Source: Microvirga sesbaniae (GTDB lineage: Bacteria > Pseudomonadota > Alphaproteobacteria > Rhizobiales > Beijerinckiaceae). From it: DNA of 64,000 nucleotides. The stretch spans positions 1-64,000 of the forward strand of contig NZ_JAMXFJ010000009.1 of assembly GCF_025460805.1 (NCBI RefSeq). The letters run 5' to 3'. The position numbers were made by a program, and so were the translations under genes. The notes beneath the pieces are model-generated. The model searched no databases and was not told where the DNA came from. It saw nothing but the letters and a program-made list of their open reading frames with translations. Numbering within the stretch: position 1 is the first letter of the stretch; every line of letters starts with the position of its first letter. This document shows positions 35,582 through 44,250 of this stretch, piece by piece.

Positions 35582-36213
35582 CCCTGCCTCCCGGCGACTT
35601 CGGTCATCGCCTCAACGATGTTGGAATAGGCGCCGCAGCGGCAGATGTTGCCGCTCATGCGCTCGCGGATCTCCGCATCGCTCAATGTGACCGGTTGCGT
35701 GAGGTCAGGGGTGACATGGCTTGGAATCCCGGCCTTGATCTCACCCAATACGGCGACACCGGAGCAGATCTGGCCCGGCGTGCAGTAGCCGCACTGGTAG
35801 CCATCGTGCTTGATGAAGGCCTCCTGCATGGGGTGAAGATTCTCCGGGGTTCCGAGACCCTCAATCGTGGTGATCTCCATGCCCTCGTTCATGATCGCGA
35901 GCGTGAGGCAGGAATTCACCCTGCGACCGTCGATAAGGACGGTGCAGGCACCACACTGGCCGTGGTCGCACCCTTTCTTGGACCCGGTCAGGTGCAGGCG
36001 CTCGCGCAGGGCGTCGAGAAGGGTCGTTCGGATGTCGATCTCAAGATCGTGGGACTGGCCGTTCACGGTCAGTGATACCTTTGTCAAGGCAGGCGCTCCG
36101 GCTGGGGATGGTTGGGCTTGAACCACGGCAGGGACCGCAGTCAGGGCCGCCAAAGTGCCACCGCCGACCATCAGGTCGCGTCGGTTGAGTTCCAGGTCAT
36201 GAAGGATCGGCAT
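35578..36213 (-). CDS. paoA: Aldehyde oxidoreductase, [2Fe-2S] subunit with TAT signal (PaoA-like)
   Basis: 211 residues from ATG 36213 (GGAG 12 bases upstream); ATG 36234 adds seven residues and has no ribosome site. The N-terminus has a twin-arginine signal ([25 protein letters not shown]), so the complex is exported folded. The plant-type cluster is seen at [13 protein letters not shown]...NSCL, and the second cluster at [10 protein letters not shown]...GNICRCGAY. It is the electron-transfer entry of the enzyme. It is first in paoABC and lies downstream of a truncated XdhC-type chaperone gene on the same strand. Confidence 0.93.
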   Translation of the reverse strand: MPILHDLELNRRDLMVGGGTLAALTAVPAVVQAQPSPAGAPALTKVSLTVNGQSHDLEIDIRTTLLDALRERLHLTGSKKGCDHGQCGACTVLIDGRRVNSCLTLAIMNEGMEITTIEGLGTPENLHPMQEAFIKHDGYQCGYCTPGQICSGVAVLGEIKAGIPSHVTPDLTQPVTLSDAEIRERMSGNICRCGAYSNIVEAMTEVAGRQG

Positions 36214-36495
36214 GGTGGTCGATGCTCCTTCCATTCAGGGTCTGATGGCATGTCCCGGGCGAATCCGCCGCTTGGTTCGAGGACACACAGATTGGGCTCA
36301 ACTGGAACGAGTCTAGGGTAGGGGCGGGCGAAAGATCATGCCCTAAAGCTGCATGCCCTTATGTTCAGGGCTTATGAATGGCCGACGAGACTGGCGCGAA
36401 GTCGTTGAATTCCGTCACAAAGCTCGACCAGTCCTGGCCCGCCCGGGGATCGGAACTGACCCGGGCAGGAGGTGTCACGATGTTGTGACGCTTCG
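36214..36495. other. Region upstream of paoA
   Basis: About 280 bases without a gene; presumed promoter of paoABC. No clear sigma-70 boxes or strong palindrome were assigned. Confidence 0.4.
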
Positions 36496-36816
36496 CTAGG
36501 CGTCGACGATTTGGGACAAGGCTGGGAGGGCAAGGGTCGCGGGGTCGCGGGCCGACGGGATCAGGCCGAGCGGTGAGACGATACGCTCCGGAGCCTCCTG
36601 CCGAACACCCCGGCTCCGAAGGGTATCGAAGCGGGCGGCATGGGTCCGGCAGCTTCCCAAAGCGCCGATGAAGTAGGCAGGCTGGGACGCTACCCTTTCC
36701 ATTAACAAGGGATCCCAGCCGTGGTCGTGGAACAGGAAAATGGCCAAGATCCCTGTCTCCGGCTGAATGAGGGTGATCGGGCGCCGCGCTTCCAGGAGTG
36801 CCGCTATGGGGGGATA
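36496..36816 (-). pseudogene. Truncated XdhC/PaoD-type molybdenum-cofactor insertion chaperone
   Basis: The minus-strand frame is open from just after a TGA at 36817-36819 and reads PPIAALLEARRPITLIQPE, then TGILAIFLFHDHGWDPLLME, then RVASQPAYFIGALGSCRTHA and onward to a stop at 36496. FHDHxWxPxLL and YFIGALGSxRTHAAR are hallmarks of the C-terminal Rossmann domain of XdhC proteins, which load sulfurated Moco into xanthine-oxidase-family enzymes. The N-terminal half, including the CxxG region, and any start codon are missing. It lies on the same strand just upstream of paoABC and was probably once part of that operon. Confidence 0.7.
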
Positions 36817-36979
36817 TCAGGGAGCCTTTGGGTTCAGTGCCCTTGTTCTGGTGATCGGTGCCGCCGCCGCGGGTCTTTGTGCCGACCGGGTTCGATCGGA
36901 TATCGCGGGACAGAGCCCAACAGCAGACTTGCGGCCGGCAGCGTGCTATATTCCGCTCCTGTCACGTGGGAGTCGCGCT

Positions 36980-37396
36980 ATGCGCCTTGTGGTCGCTCTT
37001 ACTTTGCTCGTTAATCCATCCATGAGCGCCGCAACGGATTGGGCAAGCCCACCGGCCTCCTTGAGCAGGACGTGCAGCGCTTCATCGCAAGTTGAAATCG
37101 GTGAGTGTATCGCGCAGGCGTACAAGAAGGCCGATGCTGCATTGAATGAGGTCTGGAAGAAGGCGCTTGCCACCATTCAGCCAACGGACGGCTTAACCCC
37201 CGACAGGGCACAGGAATGGCGAGACGATCTTATCGCCGCGCAGCGCGCCTGGAACACCTTCAAGGATAAGGACTGCAGCGGGGCGCGCAGTTTCGAGCTT
37301 CTGGGCGGCTCCGGCACGAGCATCGCGGTGATCAGCTGCCTCTACGAGTACACGGTAACCCGCACGAAGGACCTCGAAGAGCGCTATCTGCAGTAA
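36980..37396 (+). CDS. LprI-like secreted protein (DUF1311)
   Basis: 138 residues from ATG 36980, with GGGAG seven bases upstream. A signal peptide occupies about residues 1-19 (MRLVVALTLLVNPSMSAAT). The mature part has the DUF1311 pattern: CSASSQVEIGECIAQAYKKADAALNEVWKKAL, WRDDLIAAQRAWNTFKDKDC and a final cysteine in ISCLYEYTVTRTKDLEERYL. Members are periplasmic and some inhibit lysozyme. The four cysteines C..C..C..C fit two disulfides. The in-frame sequence upstream of 36980 overlaps the XdhC remnant and is not part of it. Confidence 0.85.
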   Translation: MRLVVALTLLVNPSMSAATDWASPPASLSRTCSASSQVEIGECIAQAYKKADAALNEVWKKALATIQPTDGLTPDRAQEWRDDLIAAQRAWNTFKDKDCSGARSFELLGGSGTSIAVISCLYEYTVTRTKDLEERYLQ

Positions 37397-37432
37397 TAGC
37401 AAATGTGACGAACAGACAACGTGGGCATCATC

Positions 37433-37795
37433 TCATCCGCACACGGCGCTGTGCTGCTGGGCCGTGGCAGAGCCAGGGAGATTGCCCCTAACGAGCAGTC
37501 CGGTGGCGGCCTCGACCTGCACCGGTAGGCTCTCGCCCACGGCGCTCAAGCGGCTTACTGCATCGACAAATGCCAGGCCTGTCCGCACCGGCTGCTCGGC
37601 CGCGACCTCCCAGTCCTGCGGGTTCCTGTGAGGGAACCGGAACCTGAGGTGGATGAGGAGATCGACGACCTCCACAATGAGGACGCTGTCATCCGTGAGC
37701 TGACCCGTTCGCTGCAACCACGGCAGCGGTGATAGATTGCTCTGCGTCCTGGCGGCCAGCTGCGTGAGCCTCGTACTCACCACAACCAGCATCAC
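37433..37795 (-). CDS. Hypothetical protein downstream of the FAD oxidase
   Basis: An open frame of 120 residues from GTG 37795 or ATG 37792, with GGGGAG about 11 bases before the GTG. It reads MLVVVSTRLTQLAARTQSNL and later DDSVLIVEVVDLLIHLRFRFPHRN. There is no signal peptide or known motif. The frame stays open upstream into the oxidase gene, so the start is uncertain. The codon pattern is plausible but not decisive. The neighbour upstream on the same strand ends 34 bases before it. Confidence 0.35.
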   Translation of the reverse strand: MMLVVVSTRLTQLAARTQSNLSPLPWLQRTGQLTDDSVLIVEVVDLLIHLRFRFPHRNPQDWEVAAEQPVRTGLAFVDAVSRLSAVGESLPVQVEAATGLLVRGNLPGSATAQQHSAVCG

Positions 37796-37829
37796 AGCAA
37801 CTGCGGCTCCCCACTCATAACAAATCGTA

Positions 37830-38987
37830 TCAACCTGCTCCCAACGAAGCCTCTGATGCGCCCTCGAACCGTTTCATGGCGAACAGCGAAAGATCGAGTT
37901 TGCTGCTCCCCGTCGTTGCCAGGTCGGCCAATGCCTCTCCAATGACGCTGGCGAACTTAAACCCGTGCCCTGAGCAGGGAGATGCCACCACGACCTCCGG
38001 CGCCCCTGGAAGGATGTCAATCACGAAGTGCTCGTCAGGTGTGTTGGTGAACAGGCAGGTGGCGAGCCGCAGGGTCGGTCCATCGGCATCGGGGAACATG
38101 TGCCGGATGCCCTTGCGAAGCGCCTCTTCGTCAGCAGGCGTCGGCTCTCGGGAAAGCTCGTCGGCATGGCCGGTTTCGTGGAAGTGGTGGTAAAGCCCGA
38201 TCTTGAACCCTGGGATGCCCCAGGTTGGGAACTGGTAGAAGTGACCGACCTCAGACTCGATGTTTGACACCGGGAAGACGTCTGGCCGAAAAAACTCCGG
38301 CTTCCGGGGCAGGAACCAGCCCAGGACTTGGCGCTCCGGCACAGCCGTGCTCCTGAGAGCGGGAATGAGATCGGAAATCCAACCGCCTGCGGAGACCACC
38401 ACCTGTCCGGCCTCATAGCGGTCTTGATCCGTCACGACCAGCACCCGCCCGTTGGCGGGCTCGATAGCGACGACCTTCTCCCGTCCGTGGAGTTCGGCTC
38501 CGGCAGAGACGGCCAGGGATGCATGCGCCAGGATGGCGCGCTCCGATGCCACGAACCCTGCCTCCGGCTGGAAGACGGCGGCATAGTGGTCCGGGAGCTT
38601 ATAACCGGGGAACCGTCGTGCGGTTTCACGAGCAGTGAGGACTTCATGCGCAAGATCATGCTCCCGGCACGCCGTCAGTGCGCCTTGAACGATCCGGCTG
38701 TCTTCCGTCCCCCCATCGACGCCACCCGTGATGAACAGCAGTTGCTCACGGGTCTGCTGCTCGGCTTCCCGCCATAGCTCGTAGGCACGGCGGAGGAGCG
38801 GGACGTAGTTGGGATGCTCAAAATAGGCGAGGCGGATGATCCTGTTCAGCCCATGGGAGGAGCCCATGCTGTGCCCCAGGTCAAACCGGTCAATGCCCAA
38901 CACCCTCTGGCCGCGGCGAGCCAAGTGCCAGAGGGCGGCAGACCCCATGCCGCCTATGCCGATCACGATGGTGTCGAATGATTTCAT
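37830..38987 (-). CDS. solA: FAD-dependent amine oxidase: monomeric sarcosine oxidase / N-methyltryptophan oxidase family
   Basis: 385 residues from ATG 38987 (MKSFDTIVIGIGGMGSAALWHLARRGQRVLGIDRF). The dinucleotide fold GxGGMGS is at the N-terminus. HSMGSSHGLNRIIRLAYFEHPNYVPLLRRAYELW is diagnostic of MSOX/MTOX. SPCSGHGFKFASVIGEALADL carries the cysteine to which FAD is covalently bound in this family. It oxidises secondary N-methyl amino acids, giving formaldehyde and H2O2. The length fits (about 385-390). The exact substrate (sarcosine, N-methyltryptophan) is not readable from sequence, so the symbol is by family. Confidence 0.85.
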   Translation of the reverse strand: MKSFDTIVIGIGGMGSAALWHLARRGQRVLGIDRFDLGHSMGSSHGLNRIIRLAYFEHPNYVPLLRRAYELWREAEQQTREQLLFITGGVDGGTEDSRIVQGALTACREHDLAHEVLTARETARRFPGYKLPDHYAAVFQPEAGFVASERAILAHASLAVSAGAELHGREKVVAIEPANGRVLVVTDQDRYEAGQVVVSAGGWISDLIPALRSTAVPERQVLGWFLPRKPEFFRPDVFPVSNIESEVGHFYQFPTWGIPGFKIGLYHHFHETGHADELSREPTPADEEALRKGIRHMFPDADGPTLRLATCLFTNTPDEHFVIDILPGAPEVVVASPCSGHGFKFASVIGEALADLATTGSSKLDLSLFAMKRFEGASEASLGAG

Positions 38988-39238
38988 AGTGAGATGCCCC
39001 ACGAACGTTGGACAGATGGCAAAGCCAGCTTACCGGTTGGGGCTCACAGGGCAACGGTCATGTGCGATGTTGCGATGGACAATCGGTCGATCTGCATGAC
39101 GTACGGGAAATCGCCTTCGACAAGGGCATGATCGACTATATTCCTGCAAATCGGGATGAAGATGGGACTTTTTCTTCCCATATGGCAGACTGATGCATCC
39201 TGATGAGCATCCGACCTCTTGCACTGTGACCCAGCTGG

Positions 39239-39523
39239 ATGAATGACCTCCACCGACAGATTGCTGATCTCGAATCCGAAATCGACGATCTGTCCGAGGC
39301 GGCAGAGCGCTGCCGGAAGAGCATGATCGTGGCACGAGTGGCGATCATAGCAGGTGTTCTGCTGGTCGGAGCGTCGCTCTCAGGGCTTGCGCGGACAGAT
39401 GCTCTCGTTCTGGTGATCGGGATCGCTGTGACGCTGGTCGGGATCGGCCTCTTGGGATCGACCCGAGGTTCCTTAGAACACATCACCGGAAAAATCCGGG
39501 CATCCGAAGCCCGTCGCGATTGA
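39239..39523 (+). CDS. Small two-helix membrane protein with N-terminal coiled coil
   Basis: 94 residues: a charged helical segment LHRQIADLESEIDDLSEAAERCR with heptad spacing, then two hydrophobic helices (about 31-50 and 55-73), and a short basic tail. The pattern is consistent with a cytoplasmic coiled coil anchored in the inner membrane. I do not know a named family. There is no strong ribosome site before ATG 39239. It has no obvious operon partners. Confidence 0.6.
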   Translation: MNDLHRQIADLESEIDDLSEAAERCRKSMIVARVAIIAGVLLVGASLSGLARTDALVLVIGIAVTLVGIGLLGSTRGSLEHITGKIRASEARRD

Positions 39524-39637
39524 AACCCCTGACATCAATCAAAGAAACAGCCTGACACGCAGCTTTGGAACTCCATGATGTTGACGGCCGGTCGCTTCGA
39601 TGTAGGCGCAAAGTTAGAATGTCCTGGTCTCGGATCA

Positions 39638-40573
39638 TCAGGGCAGACGGCCGAAGCTTTCGAAGATCACATCGTAGAATCGTTCGGCATCAACATCACG
39701 GACGACGTAAGCGTTCTTTTGCCGGTTGGTCACACCCCACCAATCAATCACAGTCATCCCGGTTGTCAGAGGAGAGTTCGTCTCAATCTCGACATTCACA
39801 GGGAGGCCCGAGAACAACTCGGGCCGCAGCAACCAGACAATTGTCGTCGGATCGTGCAGCGGAGCGCGGTTAGCTCCGTACTTCTGCCAATCAAACTGCT
39901 TGGCGTAGGTGAGGAGTCTCGCAAAGATTGGACCGACCTTGTTCCCCATCGTGCGGAAGCGTTCGATCCGATCAGCCGTTACGTGAGCCTTGTGGGTGAC
40001 ATCCAATGGCATCATCACGATGCGAGCGCCCGAACGCAACACTCGCGCGGCCGCTTCTGGATCCACGTAGCAGTTGAACTCGGCTGCAGGAGTCACATTG
40101 CCGCCTTCCGACAAAGCGCCGCCCATCCAGACGATCTGGTCAATCCGTCCGGCTACGCGTCCTTCCCGTTCGATCGCCATTGCCAAATTCGTCAAGGGGC
40201 CAAGAGCACAGATCGTGACGGACTTCGCTGGCCGGCTCATGACCTCTTGAATGATGAAGTCAGCCGCATGCTGAGGCTGAATAGGCATCGTCGGTTCCGG
40301 CAGATCGTATCCGTCGAATCCGGTCTTGCCGTGCACGTACTCAGCCGTGAAAAGCGGGCGGGCCAGAGGAGCCTCGGCTCCGGCGAATGCCTTGACATCC
40401 TGGCGCCCGGCGAGCTCCAGGATCTTGCGAACATTTCGGGCAGTATGATGAAGAGGAACGTTGCCGGCGACAGCGCAGACTCCAAGGACTTCAATCAGGG
40501 GAGAGCCCAAGGCCGTCAAGATGGCGACCCCATCATCCGGACCAGGGTCAGTGTCGATGATAACCTGCTTCAT
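39638..40573 (-). CDS. Inosine/uridine-preferring nucleoside hydrolase family protein
   Basis: 311 residues beginning MKQVIIDTDPGPDDGVAIL. DTDPGPDD is the calcium-binding signature of nucleoside N-ribohydrolases. GPLTNLA and FNCYVDPEAAARVLRSG match other conserved blocks, and the later LHDPTTIVWLLRPE gives the final metal-binding aspartate. It cleaves ribonucleosides to base and ribose. It follows a secreted purine-nucleoside permease-type protein gene on the same strand after 134 bases, so uptake and hydrolysis of nucleosides are probably linked. No signal peptide is visible, so it acts in the cytoplasm. Confidence 0.92.
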   Translation of the reverse strand: MKQVIIDTDPGPDDGVAILTALGSPLIEVLGVCAVAGNVPLHHTARNVRKILELAGRQDVKAFAGAEAPLARPLFTAEYVHGKTGFDGYDLPEPTMPIQPQHAADFIIQEVMSRPAKSVTICALGPLTNLAMAIEREGRVAGRIDQIVWMGGALSEGGNVTPAAEFNCYVDPEAAARVLRSGARIVMMPLDVTHKAHVTADRIERFRTMGNKVGPIFARLLTYAKQFDWQKYGANRAPLHDPTTIVWLLRPELFSGLPVNVEIETNSPLTTGMTVIDWWGVTNRQKNAYVVRDVDAERFYDVIFESFGRLP

Positions 40574-40707
40574 CCATTTGCGCTCACGAGCATCTCAGGC
40601 CTCTGCTTTCAGCAGATGCTAAGGCAAAGTTCAAGTGCAGCGATCCCTGCATGATTGTGACCGCCCACCCAGTTCCGTGAAGGGCCGAATGGGCGACTCT
40701 GCCACCC

Positions 40708-41733
40708 TTACTTCGGAACTCGTGCATTCCAGCTCTGCCAATCCGCTACGATCGTGTGAGCGAACTTGCCGCCAACCCGATACGCGTTCGTGACAGAGGG
40801 AATATAGCCGCCCGACTTTGCCGTCAGGGACTCCACAGGGGTCTGCCCTGATCCTTCCCGATCGAAGTTCGACGCGGTTCGAAGGATGGCGATCCGGTCG
40901 AAGTTGAGGAGATTGGCGTCCGCGCCGCGCCGCAGGGCCGTGAGGGTCGCATTATCCTCCTGCTGCGTGGTGCAATAGTTGGCCTCACCATTCGTGATCA
41001 GCTTCGCCCATGCCTCCATCCCGGCTCCGAGCTTTGAACCGTGCCACCAGGTATCCATGGAGATTGTATCGCAGATGCTCACGCGGGGTGCGGCATTCGC
41101 CGGAGCGGCTGCGTACCGCGCCCGGTAGGCTTTGGCGGCATCACCATCAGCCAGCTCTACGTCCTTCGTCAGGCTGTACGCCTTCTGCAGGAGTTCCTCG
41201 TTCAACCGGTAGACTTCGCTTCCGTACCTGAGCTCGACCTTCTCGCCCGGTCGACTCGCACCAATGGCGACATAGCCGGTGCTCCAGTCGCTGGGCATGT
41301 CGCGGGCGTCGATCGCATTCTGCAGGCCCCCATCGACTGCAAAGCGCGCCCAATGCGCTGATCCCAAGGTCCCATCGGCGGGATCAACACCGGCAATGCC
41401 GGCAATGAGAAAGTAAGTCTGCGAGAGGTCAAAACGGCCAGTGTAGATCAAAGCCGAAACAGAACTGGCCGCATTGGCATAGCCCATGCTGGTGGTCATC
41501 AGGCACAGACCGGCGTCAGTGCACGACACCTCGGGAAAGGCCTTGGACAGGCCAGGAACCGCTACTTTCTGCGTGAACCGCTCACTATCCAGCCAGGGCT
41601 TGGCCTCACCGGCAAACATGGTAATCACCATGACCTTGGGGCTGATGCGTTGGGAGGCTTCCTGTGCGGAGAGGGCCAGCGGGAGGCTCGCGGCCACAAC
41701 GCCCAGAAGACCGGCTCCACATTGATGTAACAT
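40708..41733 (-). CDS. Purine nucleoside permease (NUP) family protein
   Basis: 341 residues from ATG 41733, with GAGGAG six bases upstream (ATG 41736 directly precedes it). A signal peptide of about 23 residues ends at SAQEA. The mature protein reads ISPKVMVITMFAGEAKPWL, then CLMTTSMGYANAASSVSALIYTGRFDLSQTYFLIAGIAGVDP, and RVSICDTISMDTWWHGSKLGAGMEAW. These are landmarks of the NUP family, first described as purine nucleoside permeases in yeast. The fold is related to nucleoside phosphorylases, so a periplasmic binding or phosphorolysis role is possible. It pairs with the nucleoside hydrolase downstream. Confidence 0.88.
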   Translation of the reverse strand: MLHQCGAGLLGVVAASLPLALSAQEASQRISPKVMVITMFAGEAKPWLDSERFTQKVAVPGLSKAFPEVSCTDAGLCLMTTSMGYANAASSVSALIYTGRFDLSQTYFLIAGIAGVDPADGTLGSAHWARFAVDGGLQNAIDARDMPSDWSTGYVAIGASRPGEKVELRYGSEVYRLNEELLQKAYSLTKDVELADGDAAKAYRARYAAAPANAAPRVSICDTISMDTWWHGSKLGAGMEAWAKLITNGEANYCTTQQEDNATLTALRRGADANLLNFDRIAILRTASNFDREGSGQTPVESLTAKSGGYIPSVTNAYRVGGKFAHTIVADWQSWNARVPK

Positions 41734-42078
41734 CATCAGCTCCTCACGTCTGCAATCGCAATGTCTCCCCAGCAGCCAGACGGCTATAGGGATGTCGGCT
41801 GGATCGGGTCTACCAAACCCAGCCGGATCGGGGCTACCGGAAAGTTCGATCTTGGTTGCTTGTCATGCAGGCAGAGCGCTCGTTGAGACCGCAACTCTGG
41901 CCATCGGGGGGGCATCTCAGCCAAGCTTCCATCGGCGGTTCAGGCTTGGATGGTCCCGGTCAGCCGTAGCACGAGGTCAACGCTCGATCGGCAAGCTGGG
42001 TGACGACTCAGATACCCCGCCACCCACGATCGCCAGCGCCGCCTTTCGCACAACCCACAGGCAGGGGATTGCCTCAAG
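41734..42078. other. Intergenic region before the sugar locus
   Basis: No gene recognised. It contains a short imperfect direct repeat near 41800-41845 (GGATCGGGTCTACC, then GGATCGGGGCTACC) and decayed sequence that continues into the transposase remnant. Confidence 0.35.
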
Positions 42079-42142
42079 TTCCGAGATACCACCGGACACC
42101 GAGCAAGATTACCGCCCCATCGACCCGTCTGCCCTTGAACAT
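42079..42142 (-). mobile_element. Remnant of an IS6-family transposase N-terminus
   Basis: The minus strand reads MFKGRRVDGAVILLGVRWYL and then hits a stop. This matches the opening of IS6-family transposases (FKGR.FD..VILL.VRWYL). The remainder, including the DDE residues, is not recognisable in the following bases, so only a fossil is left. It lies just beyond the 3' end of the sugar-catabolic run. Confidence 0.5.
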
Positions 42143-42240
42143 CTGCTTCATCCCTCAGGCAACTCAGGTCAGAGCCCGCGAGAGGGACAAGAAAGTTGCC
42201 GCAGACCCGAATTGCCCGGCCAACAGTGGGCCCAGCGCCC

Positions 42241-44184
42241 TCATGGTTGCAAGGCCAATCTCGCGACAGCGAAGGGTTCCAACTCGACCGAGTCCATCCG
42301 TTCCATCCGGTCGAGAAAGCCTGGATCGGCCGCCGCCGCCTCGAGGTCCTCAGCTGCCAGGATCGCCCCGTGGACACTTCCGACCCCTTCGATCGTGACG
42401 TGCTGGCGCTCGGCCGTGAGATTCGCAAGCCATAGCTCCCGACCCAGGTCCGACCGGGCGGCGAAGCCTTGCACGAGGTTGGGTGCAGAGATCTCCGTCG
42501 CAATCATCGCGCGTCCAGCCAATCGGGCAAGGCCACGCAGGATGTGAAAGACTGGATAGAGCCCCGGCTGAGCATCGAAAAAGGGCTGCGGCCAGGAGCG
42601 GCGTGCATGAACGGCGCCGAACGCCCCCACCAAGCCGCCGAGCGCAATCGCGGCCGCGCCGCCGCGCGCGAAATGCGAGAAATAGCCCAGGTTCCATGCC
42701 GCTCCGAGGAGGCCTCGCTGGCGTGGATCGTTGAAGTTCATGGCCTGCCGGATGTTGTGCGGGTTGGCCATCGGGGCTTCGCCGTACGGGTTGTCGCGCA
42801 TGCCGATGGCGCTCGGCCCGACGACGATGGGCGTCTCACCCGCGATCGCGCGGGCGCTCCTGGCGATAAACGGGAGCGAGCCGAGCCCTTCCATGACGGA
42901 ACGGTCATCCCCGGCATGGACAACCGCGCATGTCGTGAAGACCACGTAGTCGAGCAACTCTTTCGGTGGGCGCTTGCGGTTGAGCTCCGTGAAATAGCTG
43001 AACATTCCGCCACCGATCTCCGAGCCCGAAAACGCCCGACGGGCGGCCCGGTAGAGTGCGTCGAGAGGCGGGGATGGTGGCCAGACGCTGCCCGGCAAGG
43101 TGCATTTCAGATCGGGTGCGGGCGAAATCAGGACCACGCGGAACGGTGAGCCGAGCGACGCGGCCACCCGGCCGAGCTCGGCGATCTCGGCCTCCGCCGC
43201 GCTCTGCTCGACCGAGAGCACAACGGCCTCGAGCCAGGGCTCCGCGCCGAGATCGCGCGCGATCTCGACCGCCGCGCGCAGGCTGTCCGAACTGTGACCC
43301 TGACGGGGATCGTGGCGGCAGACGAGATAGAAACGCCCGATTTCGCTCAAACGATCGCGTGCCGCGCGGGCATCCTCCGCGTCGGCCGGATCAAGTCCGA
43401 GGCCAAGCCGCGGAGCCGGTCCCGCATCGCCGCCGAGGCGGACTGTGACCATGCCGCCCGTCGGGGCGGCCGCGCTCCCGCGATCCTCAACCGTCACCGT
43501 GACGGATTGTTCGAGTTCGGTGCCGGCCGCGAGCCGGTATGGCCAGGGCAGGGCAAGCGGGCGCACATAGGTCTTGAACGAGGCGTCCGTCCAGTTGCGC
43601 TGATCCTCCATCTCGAAGGTGTCGCCTTCCATCCGGCAGGTGACCGAGAGGCCCGGAGCGGCTTTGTGGGTCAGCGCGCGCAGATCCATCATCGGCTGGA
43701 CGGGGTCGATCAGCTCCGGGAACGCGCCTTCGACGCTCCGGCCGTCGACATGCTCGATCCGGACCGCCTGGCCGGCCGCGCTTTCGGGGTGGAGCACCAC
43801 GAATCCGGTGCGGTTCGTCTCGAAGTCCGTGGCCGCGCGGCCTTGTGCCCGAAAGATGAGCCGGCCGTCACTCGTGCCGGAGATCTCCGCCGAGTACCGG
43901 AACTCCTGGCGCTCGTCGGCTGCGACCGCATCGTAGGTGACGCGAAAGCCGCCGTCGGTTTCTTCGGCGGACAGGTTCGAGATGCGCGGGTTGTAGGTGC
44001 CCCAGTCGGGGTTGCGCACGATGAATGACACAGCACGCAGGAGCTCGTGGCCGCGATAGCGGATGTAGCGCAGGTTTCCGGCTTCGAGCTCCGCGCTGAG
44101 TGAGCCCGCGCGGAGGACGCGCGGCGGCTCTACCTGCTCTTCGGTTCCGTAGAGCCGCACGGCGAGTGATACATTGCTGGACAT
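42241..44184 (-). CDS. apnL: D-apionate lactonase family protein (sugar lactonase)
   Basis: 647 residues, three regions: an N-terminal beta-rich domain (about 1-235: RAGSLSAELEAGNLRYIRYRGHELLRAVSFIVRNPDWGTYNPRI; NRTGFVVLHP; FEMEDQRNWTDASFKTYVRPLALPWPY), a central TIM-barrel-like part and a C-terminal beta domain. These blocks match my recollection of D-apionate lactonase (ApnL), which hydrolyses D-apionolactone during D-apiose breakdown. It is the last gene of the eleven-gene sugar run, with GGGAGG seven bases before ATG 44184. It would act in the cytoplasm on the lactone made by a dehydrogenase, here most simply the aldo/keto reductase. Exact substrate is inferred; a related aldonolactone is possible. 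Confidence 0.75.
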   Translation of the reverse strand: MSSNVSLAVRLYGTEEQVEPPRVLRAGSLSAELEAGNLRYIRYRGHELLRAVSFIVRNPDWGTYNPRISNLSAEETDGGFRVTYDAVAADERQEFRYSAEISGTSDGRLIFRAQGRAATDFETNRTGFVVLHPESAAGQAVRIEHVDGRSVEGAFPELIDPVQPMMDLRALTHKAAPGLSVTCRMEGDTFEMEDQRNWTDASFKTYVRPLALPWPYRLAAGTELEQSVTVTVEDRGSAAAPTGGMVTVRLGGDAGPAPRLGLGLDPADAEDARAARDRLSEIGRFYLVCRHDPRQGHSSDSLRAAVEIARDLGAEPWLEAVVLSVEQSAAEAEIAELGRVAASLGSPFRVVLISPAPDLKCTLPGSVWPPSPPLDALYRAARRAFSGSEIGGGMFSYFTELNRKRPPKELLDYVVFTTCAVVHAGDDRSVMEGLGSLPFIARSARAIAGETPIVVGPSAIGMRDNPYGEAPMANPHNIRQAMNFNDPRQRGLLGAAWNLGYFSHFARGGAAAIALGGLVGAFGAVHARRSWPQPFFDAQPGLYPVFHILRGLARLAGRAMIATEISAPNLVQGFAARSDLGRELWLANLTAERQHVTIEGVGSVHGAILAAEDLEAAAADPGFLDRMERMDSVELEPFAVARLALQP

Positions 44185-44250
44185 ATCGGACCTCCCTTTA
44201 GAACGCTTGGGCTGCTTGATTTCCTGGTCTGACTTTCGAACTGGTTGGCT

